A stretch of 64,000 nt of DNA from Blastomonas aquatica (GTDB lineage Bacteria > Pseudomonadota > Alphaproteobacteria > Sphingomonadales > Sphingomonadaceae): NCBI RefSeq assembly GCF_014639875.1, contig NZ_BMGD01000002.1, positions 496,001 through 560,000 on the forward strand, given 5' to 3'. Shown one piece after another: positions 1 to 6,290 of this stretch. Each line of letters opens with the position of its first letter. Within the stretch, counting starts at the first letter, position 1. The translations under genes were made by a program, and so were the position numbers. The notes below the pieces were generated by a model. It worked only from the letters and a program-made list of their open reading frames with translations, had not been told where the DNA came from and did not search any database.

Positions 1-100
1 GCAGCGTTTATTCACCGGCTGCTTTTGTCAAAACTCTCGAACCTGCCGATCTACACGCGTACCAGGGAAGAATGGCGCGACAGCATTTTGGGAGGGCAAC

Positions 101-643
101 GTGAAAAGCATCAACATCATCGCCGCTTTACTGGCGCTGGCATTAGGAGCCGGGCCTGCAATCGCCACGCAAGACGCTGCACCCGATCACGCCGCGACGA
201 GCTTTGCCGATTTGAAGCAACTGGTCGGCGTCTGGCGGCAGGTTGACAAGCCGCAATCGCCCTTGCGGATCCGGTTTTCATTGACGGCGGGCGGAACAGT
301 GCTGGTCGAGGAGTGGTTGCGGGGCGATCAGCCGCATTCGATGACGGTTTACCACCGCGATGGGCCGGACCTGCTGGCGACGCATTACTGTCCGCAGGGC
401 AATCAGCCGCGGCTGATAGCGGCCTTGCCGGTCAAGGGGGATCCTCTCCGGTTCAGCCTCCGCGATGCAACCGACCTCGATACAGCGCAGGAATCCCATC
501 TGGTCCAATTGGCCTTTGTCTTCGCCGGTCCAGATCGGATAACCCGTGCCGAAACCTATCGGCAGGGCGGCACGGATGAAGAATCTGAATTGCAGCTTGT
601 CCGGGAACAGCCGAGCGACGGTGGGAAAGGCCGGCTGCGATGA
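101..643 (+). CDS. Secreted lipocalin-like protein, function unknown
   Basis: A GTG start is preceded by a strong GGAGGG ribosome site at 91-96. The 180-residue product opens with a signal peptide (about residues 1-22, Lys then an Ala/Leu-rich core, cleavage near AIA-TQ), so it is exported. The mature part has a G-x-W segment (LVGVWRQ) and later HYCPQGNQPR, a pattern I associate with small lipocalin-like (DUF1579-type) proteins that may bind a hydrophobic ligand. No catalytic residues are evident. It stands alone, followed by about 370 bp without a gene. Family placement is an inference; the coding call is firm. Confidence 0.75.
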   Translation: MKSINIIAALLALALGAGPAIATQDAAPDHAATSFADLKQLVGVWRQVDKPQSPLRIRFSLTAGGTVLVEEWLRGDQPHSMTVYHRDGPDLLATHYCPQGNQPRLIAALPVKGDPLRFSLRDATDLDTAQESHLVQLAFVFAGPDRITRAETYRQGGTDEESELQLVREQPSDGGKGRLR

Positions 644-668
644 TCAATCGCCGCGGCGTGTGCGTGCC

Positions 669-864
669 GTTCTCCGGCGAACGAGGGTTGTTCCGATTCA
701 ACGGCATCAGCGCACTGCGACGTCAGCCTGAACCTGTTGCAGGCCCGTTGTTGACGACCGCCCGTTAACGCAGCGGCGTGCGCATGCCGCGCTCCGGCGA
801 AAGCCGGAGTCCATGGGTCGGGTTGCACTGCGGTCGCGCTGAGTTCCGGCTTTCGCCGGAAAAC
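669..864. repeat. Family A inverted-repeat element (copy 1) in a 369-bp gene-free stretch
   Basis: The interval 644-1012 holds no convincing gene. It contains an inverted repeat with left arm CTCCGGCGAAAGCCGGAG (792-809) and right arm TTCCGGCTTTCGCCGGAA (844-861). Each arm folds on itself and the two cores are reverse complements. A damaged left arm (CTCCGGCGAACGAGG) lies at about 671-685, suggesting a second, eroded copy. The same element recurs near 29.6 and 50.5 kb. Confidence 0.8.
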
Positions 865-1012
865 GGTAGCGCGTGTTGGCAACCCTTGGCGCGAGGCCTT
901 CGACAGGCTCAGGCTGAGGGGGAAGTGTCCGGACTGCCGCGAAAGAAGAAAAAAGCTGCCGATCTGCAAGCGACCCCATTGCAGACATTCGGTTGCGTCG
1001 CGATAAGTGCTC

Positions 1013-1723
1013 ATGCCCTCCCCCAATGATCTCGACCAGCTTACCGGGATCGCCAGAGAGGCGTCGGCACAGGAAGAATGGCGACCCTTGGCCTCATACT
1101 TCGAGAACCGAGGTAAGGGCCTCCGAGCAGACGCGCTCACCGCGTTGACTGCGTTCCTCGCCGAGGCAGCTGGATGGCCATTCGATAAGCGCCTTGGGTT
1201 GACGCGCTGGCTCGTGGATCGACGCTGGGAGGCGATCAATGACCCTCTACTTCTACCGCAGCCGCTCCTGACTGAGCTGGTCAGCCCAACCCTGTGGGAG
1301 TGGGTAAAGCTAGAGCCGTCATCCGCAGAGGCTCATTTCCTCACAGCAATGATAGCTGTTTCTCCTTCTGACAGCATCTTCGCGCACAGGCCCTTCCACC
1401 TCCGGCGGGCCGTGGCTTTAGATCTCGCGCATGATGAAGCTAGGTTGGCTCTTTTCGATTGGCTGACTTCCGACGCTGAATACAATCAACATGAAATCCC
1501 ATGGGGCTACCTCGGCGATCCCGAGGCAGACCTTGCTGAACTACGGGAAGCCAAGGCTGTGGCCGACAGAGTCACCGATCCTGTCCGGCGGGTGAAAAGA
1601 CTGGCCGAGGTGAGTCGCCTTCGCAAAATTGCATCGTCTTGGCTCGCGTTTCGGCAAAGCGGGCAGTCAGACTTCGGCGAATGGTGTGCTGAACACGGAA
1701 TTGACCTCGGCTATACGGAGTAG
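1013..1723 (+). CDS. Hypothetical protein, soluble, unknown family
   Basis: The 236-residue product has no signal peptide or membrane segment. It is acidic and helix-rich, with many Trp and Leu (WPFDKRLGLTRWLVDRRW; LWEWVKLEP) and a region resembling a degenerate alpha-helical repeat (HLRRAVALDLAHDEARLALFDWL). I do not recognise the family. The ATG at 1013 is chosen over the GTG at 1007; neither has a strong ribosome site. Codon use looks less G+C-rich than in neighbouring genes. It converges on a DUF5063-like gene of similar character, so the two may have arrived together. Confidence 0.6.
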   Translation: MPSPNDLDQLTGIAREASAQEEWRPLASYFENRGKGLRADALTALTAFLAEAAGWPFDKRLGLTRWLVDRRWEAINDPLLLPQPLLTELVSPTLWEWVKLEPSSAEAHFLTAMIAVSPSDSIFAHRPFHLRRAVALDLAHDEARLALFDWLTSDAEYNQHEIPWGYLGDPEADLAELREAKAVADRVTDPVRRVKRLAEVSRLRKIASSWLAFRQSGQSDFGEWCAEHGIDLGYTE

Positions 1724-1764
1724 CTTAATGTCAGCTTTCGACCCATAGCGGACGTTAGCTCTGA

Positions 1765-2226
1765 TCAGTACATAACGGAATGGAGGTAGCCCCGTAACTG
1801 ATGAAGGTGCGCGCCCCAGTGGGTCTGATAGCCGAAGCGAAACTCCCACATGGCACCGTTCACTGCGCCATTCTCGACAAGCAGTAGGACGCTAGATAAA
1901 TCTAGGGCGATGTCGGCAAGATCGTCAATTGCATCGCCCAGCATCACTTCCTGATCCATCCCTTGAATGGGATCGACGACTGCATAGAGTCCGAGTTCCG
2001 GGAATGAAGCTGACGCGCGCGCAGCCAGTGGTTCGTAAGGAACCGATGGTGAAGCGACTACCGTATCTGGTTCTATATCAGGCACAGGATGATATTCTAC
2101 CACAAGGCAGTCGAGCGCCTCACACAGATTAGCAAGCCGCTGGATTTCGCTCTCCGGCTCCTCTTTCAAAAACGCCAAGTATGCATTGATTGCAGAGACC
2201 ATCGAGGCTGTAGTTGGATGCGCCAT
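1765..2226 (-). CDS. DUF5063-like protein
   Basis: The product has 153 residues if started at the Met giving MAHPTTASMVSAINAYL; an upstream in-frame extension looks non-coding. The N-terminal helix resembles the opening of DUF5063 proteins. The C-terminal part (DDLADIALDLSSVLLLVENG, then MWEFRFGYQTHWGAHLHQLRGYLH) matches the DUF5063 pattern of D-L-x-D-I ... W-E-x-x-F-x-x-x-W-G-x-H. Function is unknown. No signal peptide is present. It converges with the gene ending at 1723. The family call is from memory of the pattern. Confidence 0.65.
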   Translation of the reverse strand: MAHPTTASMVSAINAYLAFLKEEPESEIQRLANLCEALDCLVVEYHPVPDIEPDTVVASPSVPYEPLAARASASFPELGLYAVVDPIQGMDQEVMLGDAIDDLADIALDLSSVLLLVENGAVNGAMWEFRFGYQTHWGAHLHQLRGYLHSVMY

Positions 2227-2366
2227 AGGTAAGTTTCGCGCATCGTTCCGGTTAGCGCAATGACGGGAATCCACCCAGTTTAAGCCGTTCCGCCACCATG
2301 CTTTATCGCCTGGAAGCAGCCATTTGTTCACCGCAAAAAGGCCAATGCAGCAGTTTGCGTGAATTC

Positions 2367-2786
2367 CTATCCCGTATACCGCCCCGCCGTCTCCCTGATA
2401 AGTGCGATCATGTTCGGGATGCCCTGGGTGCGGTTGGAGGAGAGCTGGTTCTTGAGATCGAACGGGGCGAGCGCGCCCTCGATATCCGCGTTCGCGACCT
2501 CCGCCGGTGCCTTGTCCTGTACGCTGAGCAACACCAGAGCGATGATGCCCTTGGTGATGGCGGCGTTGCTGTCGGCGAGGAAGTGGAGGCGGGCGTCGTC
2601 CTGCGTGGTGGGGTAGACCCAGACCGAGGCGGAGCAGCCGCGGACCAAGGTCGCGTCGGTCTTGAGCGCATCGGGCATCGGGTCGAGCGTGCGGCCCAGA
2701 TCGATGATCAGCCGGTAACGGTCATCAGCGTCGAGGAATTCATATTCTTCGGCCAGATCGGCCAGCTTTGGCGTGGGAGTTGTCAT
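2367..2786 (-). CDS. sufE: SufE-like Fe-S cluster assembly protein
   Basis: The 139-residue cytosolic protein has the SufE fold signature. The N-terminal segment EYEFLDADDRYRLIIDLGR and the motif VRGCSASVWV place the sulfur-accepting cysteine at residue 51. SufE takes persulfide from the SufS cysteine desulfurase and passes it to the SufBCD scaffold. It is not beside suf genes here, as is common for second SufE copies in alphaproteobacteria. Length is normal for the family. It lies 58 bp downstream of the last Psp-locus gene and could be read through, though no functional link is evident. Confidence 0.9.
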   Translation of the reverse strand: MTTPTPKLADLAEEYEFLDADDRYRLIIDLGRTLDPMPDALKTDATLVRGCSASVWVYPTTQDDARLHFLADSNAAITKGIIALVLLSVQDKAPAEVANADIEGALAPFDLKNQLSSNRTQGIPNMIALIRETAGRYTG

Positions 2787-2844
2787 GCAGGGCAGATAGG
2801 GTTGCGGCGGGGCAAAGTCACCCCGCCGCGCGCTTCAATATCGC

Positions 2845-3087
2845 TTAAAGCTCAACCCCGGCGGCGATGGCTTCCAGCTTGCGGATGCGTTCCTTGAGAT
2901 CGGCGATCTCGATCCGCGAATGGGTCGAGGGCGATCCGCCGTCGTTGATCGAGTGGCTGTGCGTTTCCATTTCGTGGCGCTTGAACGCCAGCCAGTCGCG
3001 CCAGCCGCGCAACGCGGTGGAAGACAGCAAGGCAATGCCGAGCAGCGCAGCGGTTGCCATCGTCAGATAGAAATAGGCGCTTTCCAT
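2845..3087 (-). CDS. Small membrane protein at the end of the psp locus
   Basis: The 80-residue protein has one N-terminal transmembrane helix (about residues 5-24, FYLTMATAALLGIALLSSTAL), a short basic stretch and a C-terminal heptad-like helix ending IADLKERIRKLEAIAAGVEL. The final helix resembles the LKERIRxLE part of the PspB-like genes upstream but lacks their LxxEIExLR tail. It follows the preceding gene on the same strand by 51 bp and is the most diverged member of the series. It is probably an inner-membrane protein with a cytoplasmic coiled-coil end. Confidence 0.75.
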   Translation of the reverse strand: MESAYFYLTMATAALLGIALLSSTALRGWRDWLAFKRHEMETHSHSINDGGSPSTHSRIEIADLKERIRKLEAIAAGVEL

Positions 3088-3138
3088 GATCGTACCCTTT
3101 ACGGCCCCCGCCGCCCGGTTGATGGTTCGCGCGCCGCC

Positions 3139-3414
3139 TCAGCGGTCGCGCAGTTTCTCGATTTCAAGGCTGAGGTCATTGGTCTGGCGCTGATCGGTGA
3201 TCACGCGCTCGAGCACCTGCACCCGCTCCTTGAGCGCGCGGACATCCTCGCGCAGACGGGCGGCTTCGGCGGTGTCGGCAGGCCTGGCCAGCCGCTCGTT
3301 GCCATCCTCGTCCTCCAGGATGCCGTGCTGGGCCTTGTACCGGGCCTTGAGCACGGTTGCGGCCATGACCATGAACACAATCGCCACGACCATTGAAAAC
3401 GGATTATCGAACAT
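3139..3414 (-). CDS. PspB-like single-pass membrane protein (paralogue 4)
   Basis: The 91-residue protein has an N-terminal membrane helix (about residues 8-21, MVVAIVFMVMAAT), a charged linker and a coiled-coil tail. The tail reads LKERVQVLERVITDQR followed by LSLEIEKLR, the motif shared with three neighbours. PspB itself is a small anchor whose cytoplasmic coiled coil binds PspA or PspC; by analogy this protein may be a membrane-tethered Psp modulator. It lies 12 bp after the preceding gene, so it is almost certainly cotranscribed. Function within the locus is inferred from position and motif only. Confidence 0.8.
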   Translation of the reverse strand: MFDNPFSMVVAIVFMVMAATVLKARYKAQHGILEDEDGNERLARPADTAEAARLREDVRALKERVQVLERVITDQRQTNDLSLEIEKLRDR

Positions 3415-3426
3415 GGTGTCTGTCCT

Positions 3427-3687
3427 TCAGCTCAGTTGTTTGGTGCGCAGATCCTCGATCTGCTGCGAAAGGTCGTCGCGGCTGCGGCCATCGGTGATGA
3501 TGCGCTCCAGCGTGCGGACTCGTTCTTCCAGGCGGTCGTTCACCGGCGGGCGTTCCATCGCGCGGGCTTTTGCGATGTCCAGTTCCAGCTGCAGCGTCTT
3601 GCGCTTGTGGGTCGTCCAGATCGCCAGACCGCCCACCGCGAACGGTGCAATGGGGATGAGAGCGTAGATAAAGCCGAAGTCGAACAT
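3427..3687 (-). CDS. PspB-like single-pass membrane protein (paralogue 3)
   Basis: The 86-residue protein has one N-terminal membrane helix (about residues 5-25, rich in Ile, Pro, Ala and Gly) and a cytoplasmic helix with RLEERVRTLERIITDGR followed by LSQQIEDLR. The LEERVRTLERII segment is very close to the LEERI-x-x-LE-x-I-L pattern of authentic PspB, so shared ancestry is plausible. It sits 25 bp after the upstream gene and 12 bp before the next. No enzymatic motif is present. Confidence 0.8.
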   Translation of the reverse strand: MFDFGFIYALIPIAPFAVGGLAIWTTHKRKTLQLELDIAKARAMERPPVNDRLEERVRTLERIITDGRSRDDLSQQIEDLRTKQLS

Positions 3688-3712
3688 GCCATTTACCCCA
3701 GGAGCTAGTGTT

Positions 3713-4036
3713 TCAGTTTGCCGGCTTGTCGCGCAGCGCCTCGATCTCGTGGGTCAGCCGGTGCGCGTCATCGGTAACGATGCGCTCGACATTGCCCAGC
3801 CGGTCCTTGATCGATCCCAGTTCGGCGCGTAGCTGCGCGTTTTCCTGGGTGATCAGCTTGATCCGCTCGATCGATTCCTGATCGGTCTTGGGATAGACCG
3901 GCTTGCCCCAGCTGTTTTCCAGCGGATAGCCGTTTCTGATCCGCATCCAGGTCGTGAGAACCCAACCGACAGTGATTGCTATGAACGGCAGTGCCAGTGC
4001 CGGAGCAATTGCTTCGATGATGGCAAGTTTGTCCAT
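3713..4036 (-). CDS. PspB-like single-pass membrane protein (paralogue 2)
   Basis: The 107-residue protein has an N-terminal hydrophobic helix (about residues 9-30) and then the segment RIRNGYPLENSWGKPVYPK, which matches the equivalent stretch of the preceding gene (RAKHGYPLEDQWTGKVIER). The tail carries LKDRLGNVERIVTDD-type residues followed by LTHEIEALR. The start codon overlaps the stop of the upstream gene (TAATG), implying translational coupling. The pair looks like a tandem duplication that has since diverged. Confidence 0.82.
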   Translation of the reverse strand: MDKLAIIEAIAPALALPFIAITVGWVLTTWMRIRNGYPLENSWGKPVYPKTDQESIERIKLITQENAQLRAELGSIKDRLGNVERIVTDDAHRLTHEIEALRDKPAN

Positions 4037-4356
4037 TATGCGCGGTCCTTCTGTACTCTCAGCCGCTCAATCTCATCAGACAGCCGACTGCTCGAACTGT
4101 TGGCGTCGGTCGCGATGCGCTCCAGCACTGCGATCCGTTCTTCCAGCCGCCCGATCTTTCCCGTCAATTGCTCGTTTTCGGATGTAAGCAGCGACAGTTT
4201 TCGATCAGCGTCTGGATCGCTTCGTTCAATGACTTTGCCGGTCCACTGATCTTCGAGCGGATAGCCATGCTTGGCGCGGATCCAGGTGGTGAACACCCAG
4301 GCGCCCATCGACAGCATGACAATCGCGATAATAAACCCTGGTCCACCCCAGCTCAT
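4036..4356 (-). CDS. PspB-like single-pass membrane protein (paralogue 1)
   Basis: The 106-residue protein has an N-terminal membrane helix (about residues 7-25), the shared HGYPLEDQW segment after it, and a long coiled coil with LEERIAVLERIATDA followed by LSDEIERLR. It lies 36 bp downstream of pspC on the same strand and overlaps the next gene by one base. The HGYPLE element is found only in this protein and the next one, which marks them as the closest pair in the series. It is likely an inner-membrane partner of the Psp system. Confidence 0.82.
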   Translation of the reverse strand: MSWGGPGFIIAIVMLSMGAWVFTTWIRAKHGYPLEDQWTGKVIERSDPDADRKLSLLTSENEQLTGKIGRLEERIAVLERIATDANSSSSRLSDEIERLRVQKDRA

Positions 4357-4392
4357 GATACTCTCCTGAAACCTTGTGTAGCGTCGTTGCGA

Positions 4393-4800
4393 TCAGCGCA
4401 GGCTTTCGATCTCGTCGGCCAGCCGCGTGTTCTTTGCGGTGTAGAACAGCTCGACATCAGCCAGGCGGCGATCGATCTCGCGGAACCGCGCCTTAACGTC
4501 GCGGGCGGTGCGGGTTGGTGACTGGCGCACGCCCTGCCAGAACTTCTGGTCCTGATCGTCGGTGTAGAGGTGCGCCGGCTTCTTTTCGGCCAGGAAGCCC
4601 ATTGCGAGATAGCCCATGAAGGCCCAGCCGGTCATCAGCGTCAGCAGGATCGCGGCCACCCGGATCCAGACAACGTCGATCCCGGTGTAGTCGGCGACAC
4701 CGGCGCACACGCCCATGAACTTGCCATTCTGCTTGTCGCGGTAGAACTTGGTCTTGCGCGGTGCAGGTGCGTTGTATCCATATTTGTCCAGCCGGCTCAT
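4393..4800 (-). CDS. pspC: Phage shock protein C (PspC)
   Basis: The 135-residue protein has the PspC domain: KFYRDKQNGKFMGVCAGVADYTGID followed by membrane helices (WIRVAAILLTLM; GWAFMGYLAMGFLAE). PspC is an inner-membrane protein that, with PspB, relieves PspA inhibition of PspF under envelope stress. The C-terminal 50 residues are cytoplasmic and end in RLADEIESLR, the tail also found on the PspB-like proteins downstream. The start overlaps the pspB stop by 4 bp (ATGA). Length is close to the usual 110-140 residues. Confidence 0.93.
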   Translation of the reverse strand: MSRLDKYGYNAPAPRKTKFYRDKQNGKFMGVCAGVADYTGIDVVWIRVAAILLTLMTGWAFMGYLAMGFLAEKKPAHLYTDDQDQKFWQGVRQSPTRTARDVKARFREIDRRLADVELFYTAKNTRLADEIESLR

Positions 4801-5099
4801 TTTCTTGCCCTTTCCTTCATCAGGCGCTCAACCTGTTCCAGGCCATAGTCGTCCTGGTCATCCGAGCTGGTTAGTCGCGCCGGGCGCCAGTCGGGGTTGT
4901 CGGCGGAAATGATCCGCTCGACGGTTTCCATGCGATCGTCGAGGCGACGGGCCATGGCGTGCAGCTCTTCCAACAGGTGCTCGTCGGAGGTCGTCAGTGT
5001 GGCCATAGTCTTCCACTTGGTGATGTAGTGAAAAACGATCCAAGGCAGGCCGATCAGGAATGCGGGGATGGCTACCAGCGGGACTACGATGTCTTCCAT
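4797..5099 (-). CDS. pspB: Phage shock protein B (PspB)
   Basis: The 100-residue protein has one N-terminal membrane helix (IVVPLVAIPAFLIGLPWIVFHY) and a cytoplasmic coiled coil with ARRLDDRMETVERIISADNPDWR, matching the PspB pattern in which an Asp/Glu-x-P-x-W follows the LE-x-I-L helix. The C-terminal 20 residues are an added charged tail. PspB works with PspC as the membrane sensor of the phage-shock response. It lies 4 bp after pspA and overlaps pspC. Confidence 0.9.
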   Translation of the reverse strand: MEDIVVPLVAIPAFLIGLPWIVFHYITKWKTMATLTTSDEHLLEELHAMARRLDDRMETVERIISADNPDWRPARLTSSDDQDDYGLEQVERLMKERARK

Positions 5100-5103
5100 C
5101 GCG

Positions 5104-5799
5104 TCAGCCCTCCTTCTTCATGGCGCGTTTCATCGCCTCGAGTTCCTCGTCGACCTTGTCCGATCCTGCCAGAGCGGCGAATTCGTCGTCGAGGCTGCGC
5201 TGGCCCAGCGCCTTGCGCTCGCCGCGTTCATCCTCGGCCATGCCCAGCGCATCGGCGCGGCCCTCGGCCATGTCGACGCGGCGCTCGAGCAGGTCGAAGC
5301 GGCTGAACGCCTCGCGGACCTTGTCGCCATTGTACATCGTACGCAACTTGACGCGGTTTTCGGCGCTTTCCAGCCTGCTCATGATGTTGTTCTGGCGCAT
5401 CCGCGCTTCGCGCAACTTGGCCTGCAGCTTGGCGATGTCCTGCTCAGAAGCGCGCAGCGCGTCATCGAGCACATTGATTTCTACATTGAGCTGGTCGGCC
5501 ATATCGGCGGCTTTCTTCTTTTCGAGCAAGGCGGCGCGGGCAAGGTCTTCGCGGTCCTTCGACAGCGCCAGTTCGGCCTTGTCGGTCCAGTCGGCCTGCA
5601 GCTGCTCGAGCTTGTTCACATGCCGCTTCATTTCCTTCTGGTCGGCAATGGTGCGTGCGGCAGAGGCGCGGACTTCGACCAGGGTTTCTTCCATCTCGAG
5701 GATGATCATGCGGATCATCTTCGCCGGGTCTTCGGCCTTGTCGAGCAGCTCGGTAACATTTGCGGCAATGATGTCGCGGGTTCGAGAGAAAATTCCCAT
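5104..5799 (-). CDS. pspA: Phage shock protein A (PspA)
   Basis: The 231-residue protein is almost wholly alpha-helical coiled coil, beginning MGIFSRTRDIIAANVTELLD, the amphipathic N-terminal helix of PspA that binds stressed membrane. PspA is an ESCRT-III-like protein that polymerises on damaged inner membrane and, when soluble, binds and inhibits the PspF activator. Length is close to the 222 residues of the E. coli protein. It is followed directly by pspB and preceded by a small membrane-protein gene, with a 12-bp perfect hairpin between them. Confidence 0.96.
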   Translation of the reverse strand: MGIFSRTRDIIAANVTELLDKAEDPAKMIRMIILEMEETLVEVRASAARTIADQKEMKRHVNKLEQLQADWTDKAELALSKDREDLARAALLEKKKAADMADQLNVEINVLDDALRASEQDIAKLQAKLREARMRQNNIMSRLESAENRVKLRTMYNGDKVREAFSRFDLLERRVDMAEGRADALGMAEDERGERKALGQRSLDDEFAALAGSDKVDEELEAMKRAMKKEG

Positions 5800-5879
5800 G
5801 GCGAAAACTCCGTTCGTTAAGGTCGGGCAGACCGGATCCTGATCTACCTTACCCCCTTTTGCGTGTGTGTTGAAAGAGG

Positions 5880-5920
5880 CTGGCCGGGACGGGGCAAGGG
5901 GGGGTAAGCGTCCCGGCCAG
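5880..5920 (-). terminator. Strong hairpin between the leader membrane gene and pspA
   Basis: Arms CTGGCCGGGACG (5880-5891) and CGTCCCGGCCAG (5909-5920) form a perfect 12-bp stem with a 17-nt G-rich loop. On the transcribed minus strand no clean U-run follows the stem, so it may act as a partial terminator, a processing site or an mRNA stabiliser rather than a full stop. Confidence 0.6.
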
Positions 5921-5925
5921 ATCCG

Positions 5926-6126
5926 TCAGGCAAGATACCGGACGGAAACCATGTTGCCGGCATCCGACCCGTTGCGGGCGGGCGAGGCGGCTGCCTCGAT
6001 GCTGGCGAAAGCGGTGACGAACAGCGTGGTGACGAGCATCAGCGCAGCGACCGTGGTGACCAGGGTGGACTTGAAGACGCTGTCTTCCTGTGTCGTCTGA
6101 TCGTTGGATTGGTTCGCGTAACGCAC
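5926..6126 (-). CDS. Small membrane or exported protein, first gene of the psp operon
   Basis: The product has 66 residues from a GTG start preceded by AAGGGAG about 7-8 nt upstream; a longer in-frame extension would overlap the promoter and is rejected. The sequence has a polar N-terminus (MRYANQSNDQTTQED), one hydrophobic helix (TLVTTVAALMLVTTLFVTAFA) and a short tail. It could be a type II single-pass protein or a cleaved peptide. It lies directly downstream of the sigma-54 promoter and upstream of pspA, so its expression should be induced with the Psp response. I do not recognise the family. Confidence 0.8.
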   Translation of the reverse strand: MRYANQSNDQTTQEDSVFKSTLVTTVAALMLVTTLFVTAFASIEAAASPARNGSDAGNMVSVRYLA

Positions 6127-6171
6127 TTGCTTTCTCCCTTGTACCGCTGTGTGTCGGTGTTGCCAGAAGCT

Positions 6172-6189
6172 TTGCAGGGGGCGTGCCAA
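6172..6189 (-). promoter_or_regulatory. Sigma-54 promoter of the psp operon
   Basis: The minus strand reads TTGGCACGCCCCCTGCAA. The -24 GG (6187-6186) and -12 GC (6175-6174) are separated by exactly 10 nt, and TGGCACG matches the sigma-54 consensus fully. The expected start of transcription is near 6162, about 36 bp before the GTG at 6126. This is the promoter type that PspF activates. Confidence 0.93.
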
Positions 6190-6190
6190 T

Positions 6191-6243
6191 TTGAAAAAAC
6201 CTCGAATATTCCGATGTTTTTCACAAAATTGATCTGCGCGCAG
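6191..6243. promoter_or_regulatory. Candidate PspF upstream activating region
   Basis: Two dyads lie upstream of the sigma-54 promoter. GAATATTC (6204-6211) is flanked by an imperfect inverted repeat TTGAAAAAAC ... GTTTTTCACAA (6191-6226). CTGCGCGCAG (6234-6243) is centred about 76 bp upstream of the predicted start, a distance usual for enhancer-binding proteins. Which one PspF binds cannot be decided from sequence. Confidence 0.45.
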
Positions 6244-6290
6244 TTGGTTTGGATTGCCATGAGTTGGGATTTTGCACTATCTCTTGGGCC

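Noticed and set aside
556-1239. A 227-codon minus-strand open frame across the first repeat
   Set aside because: It spans an inverted-repeat element and two gene ends; the translated sequence is of repeat origin (FAGARHAHAA-type).
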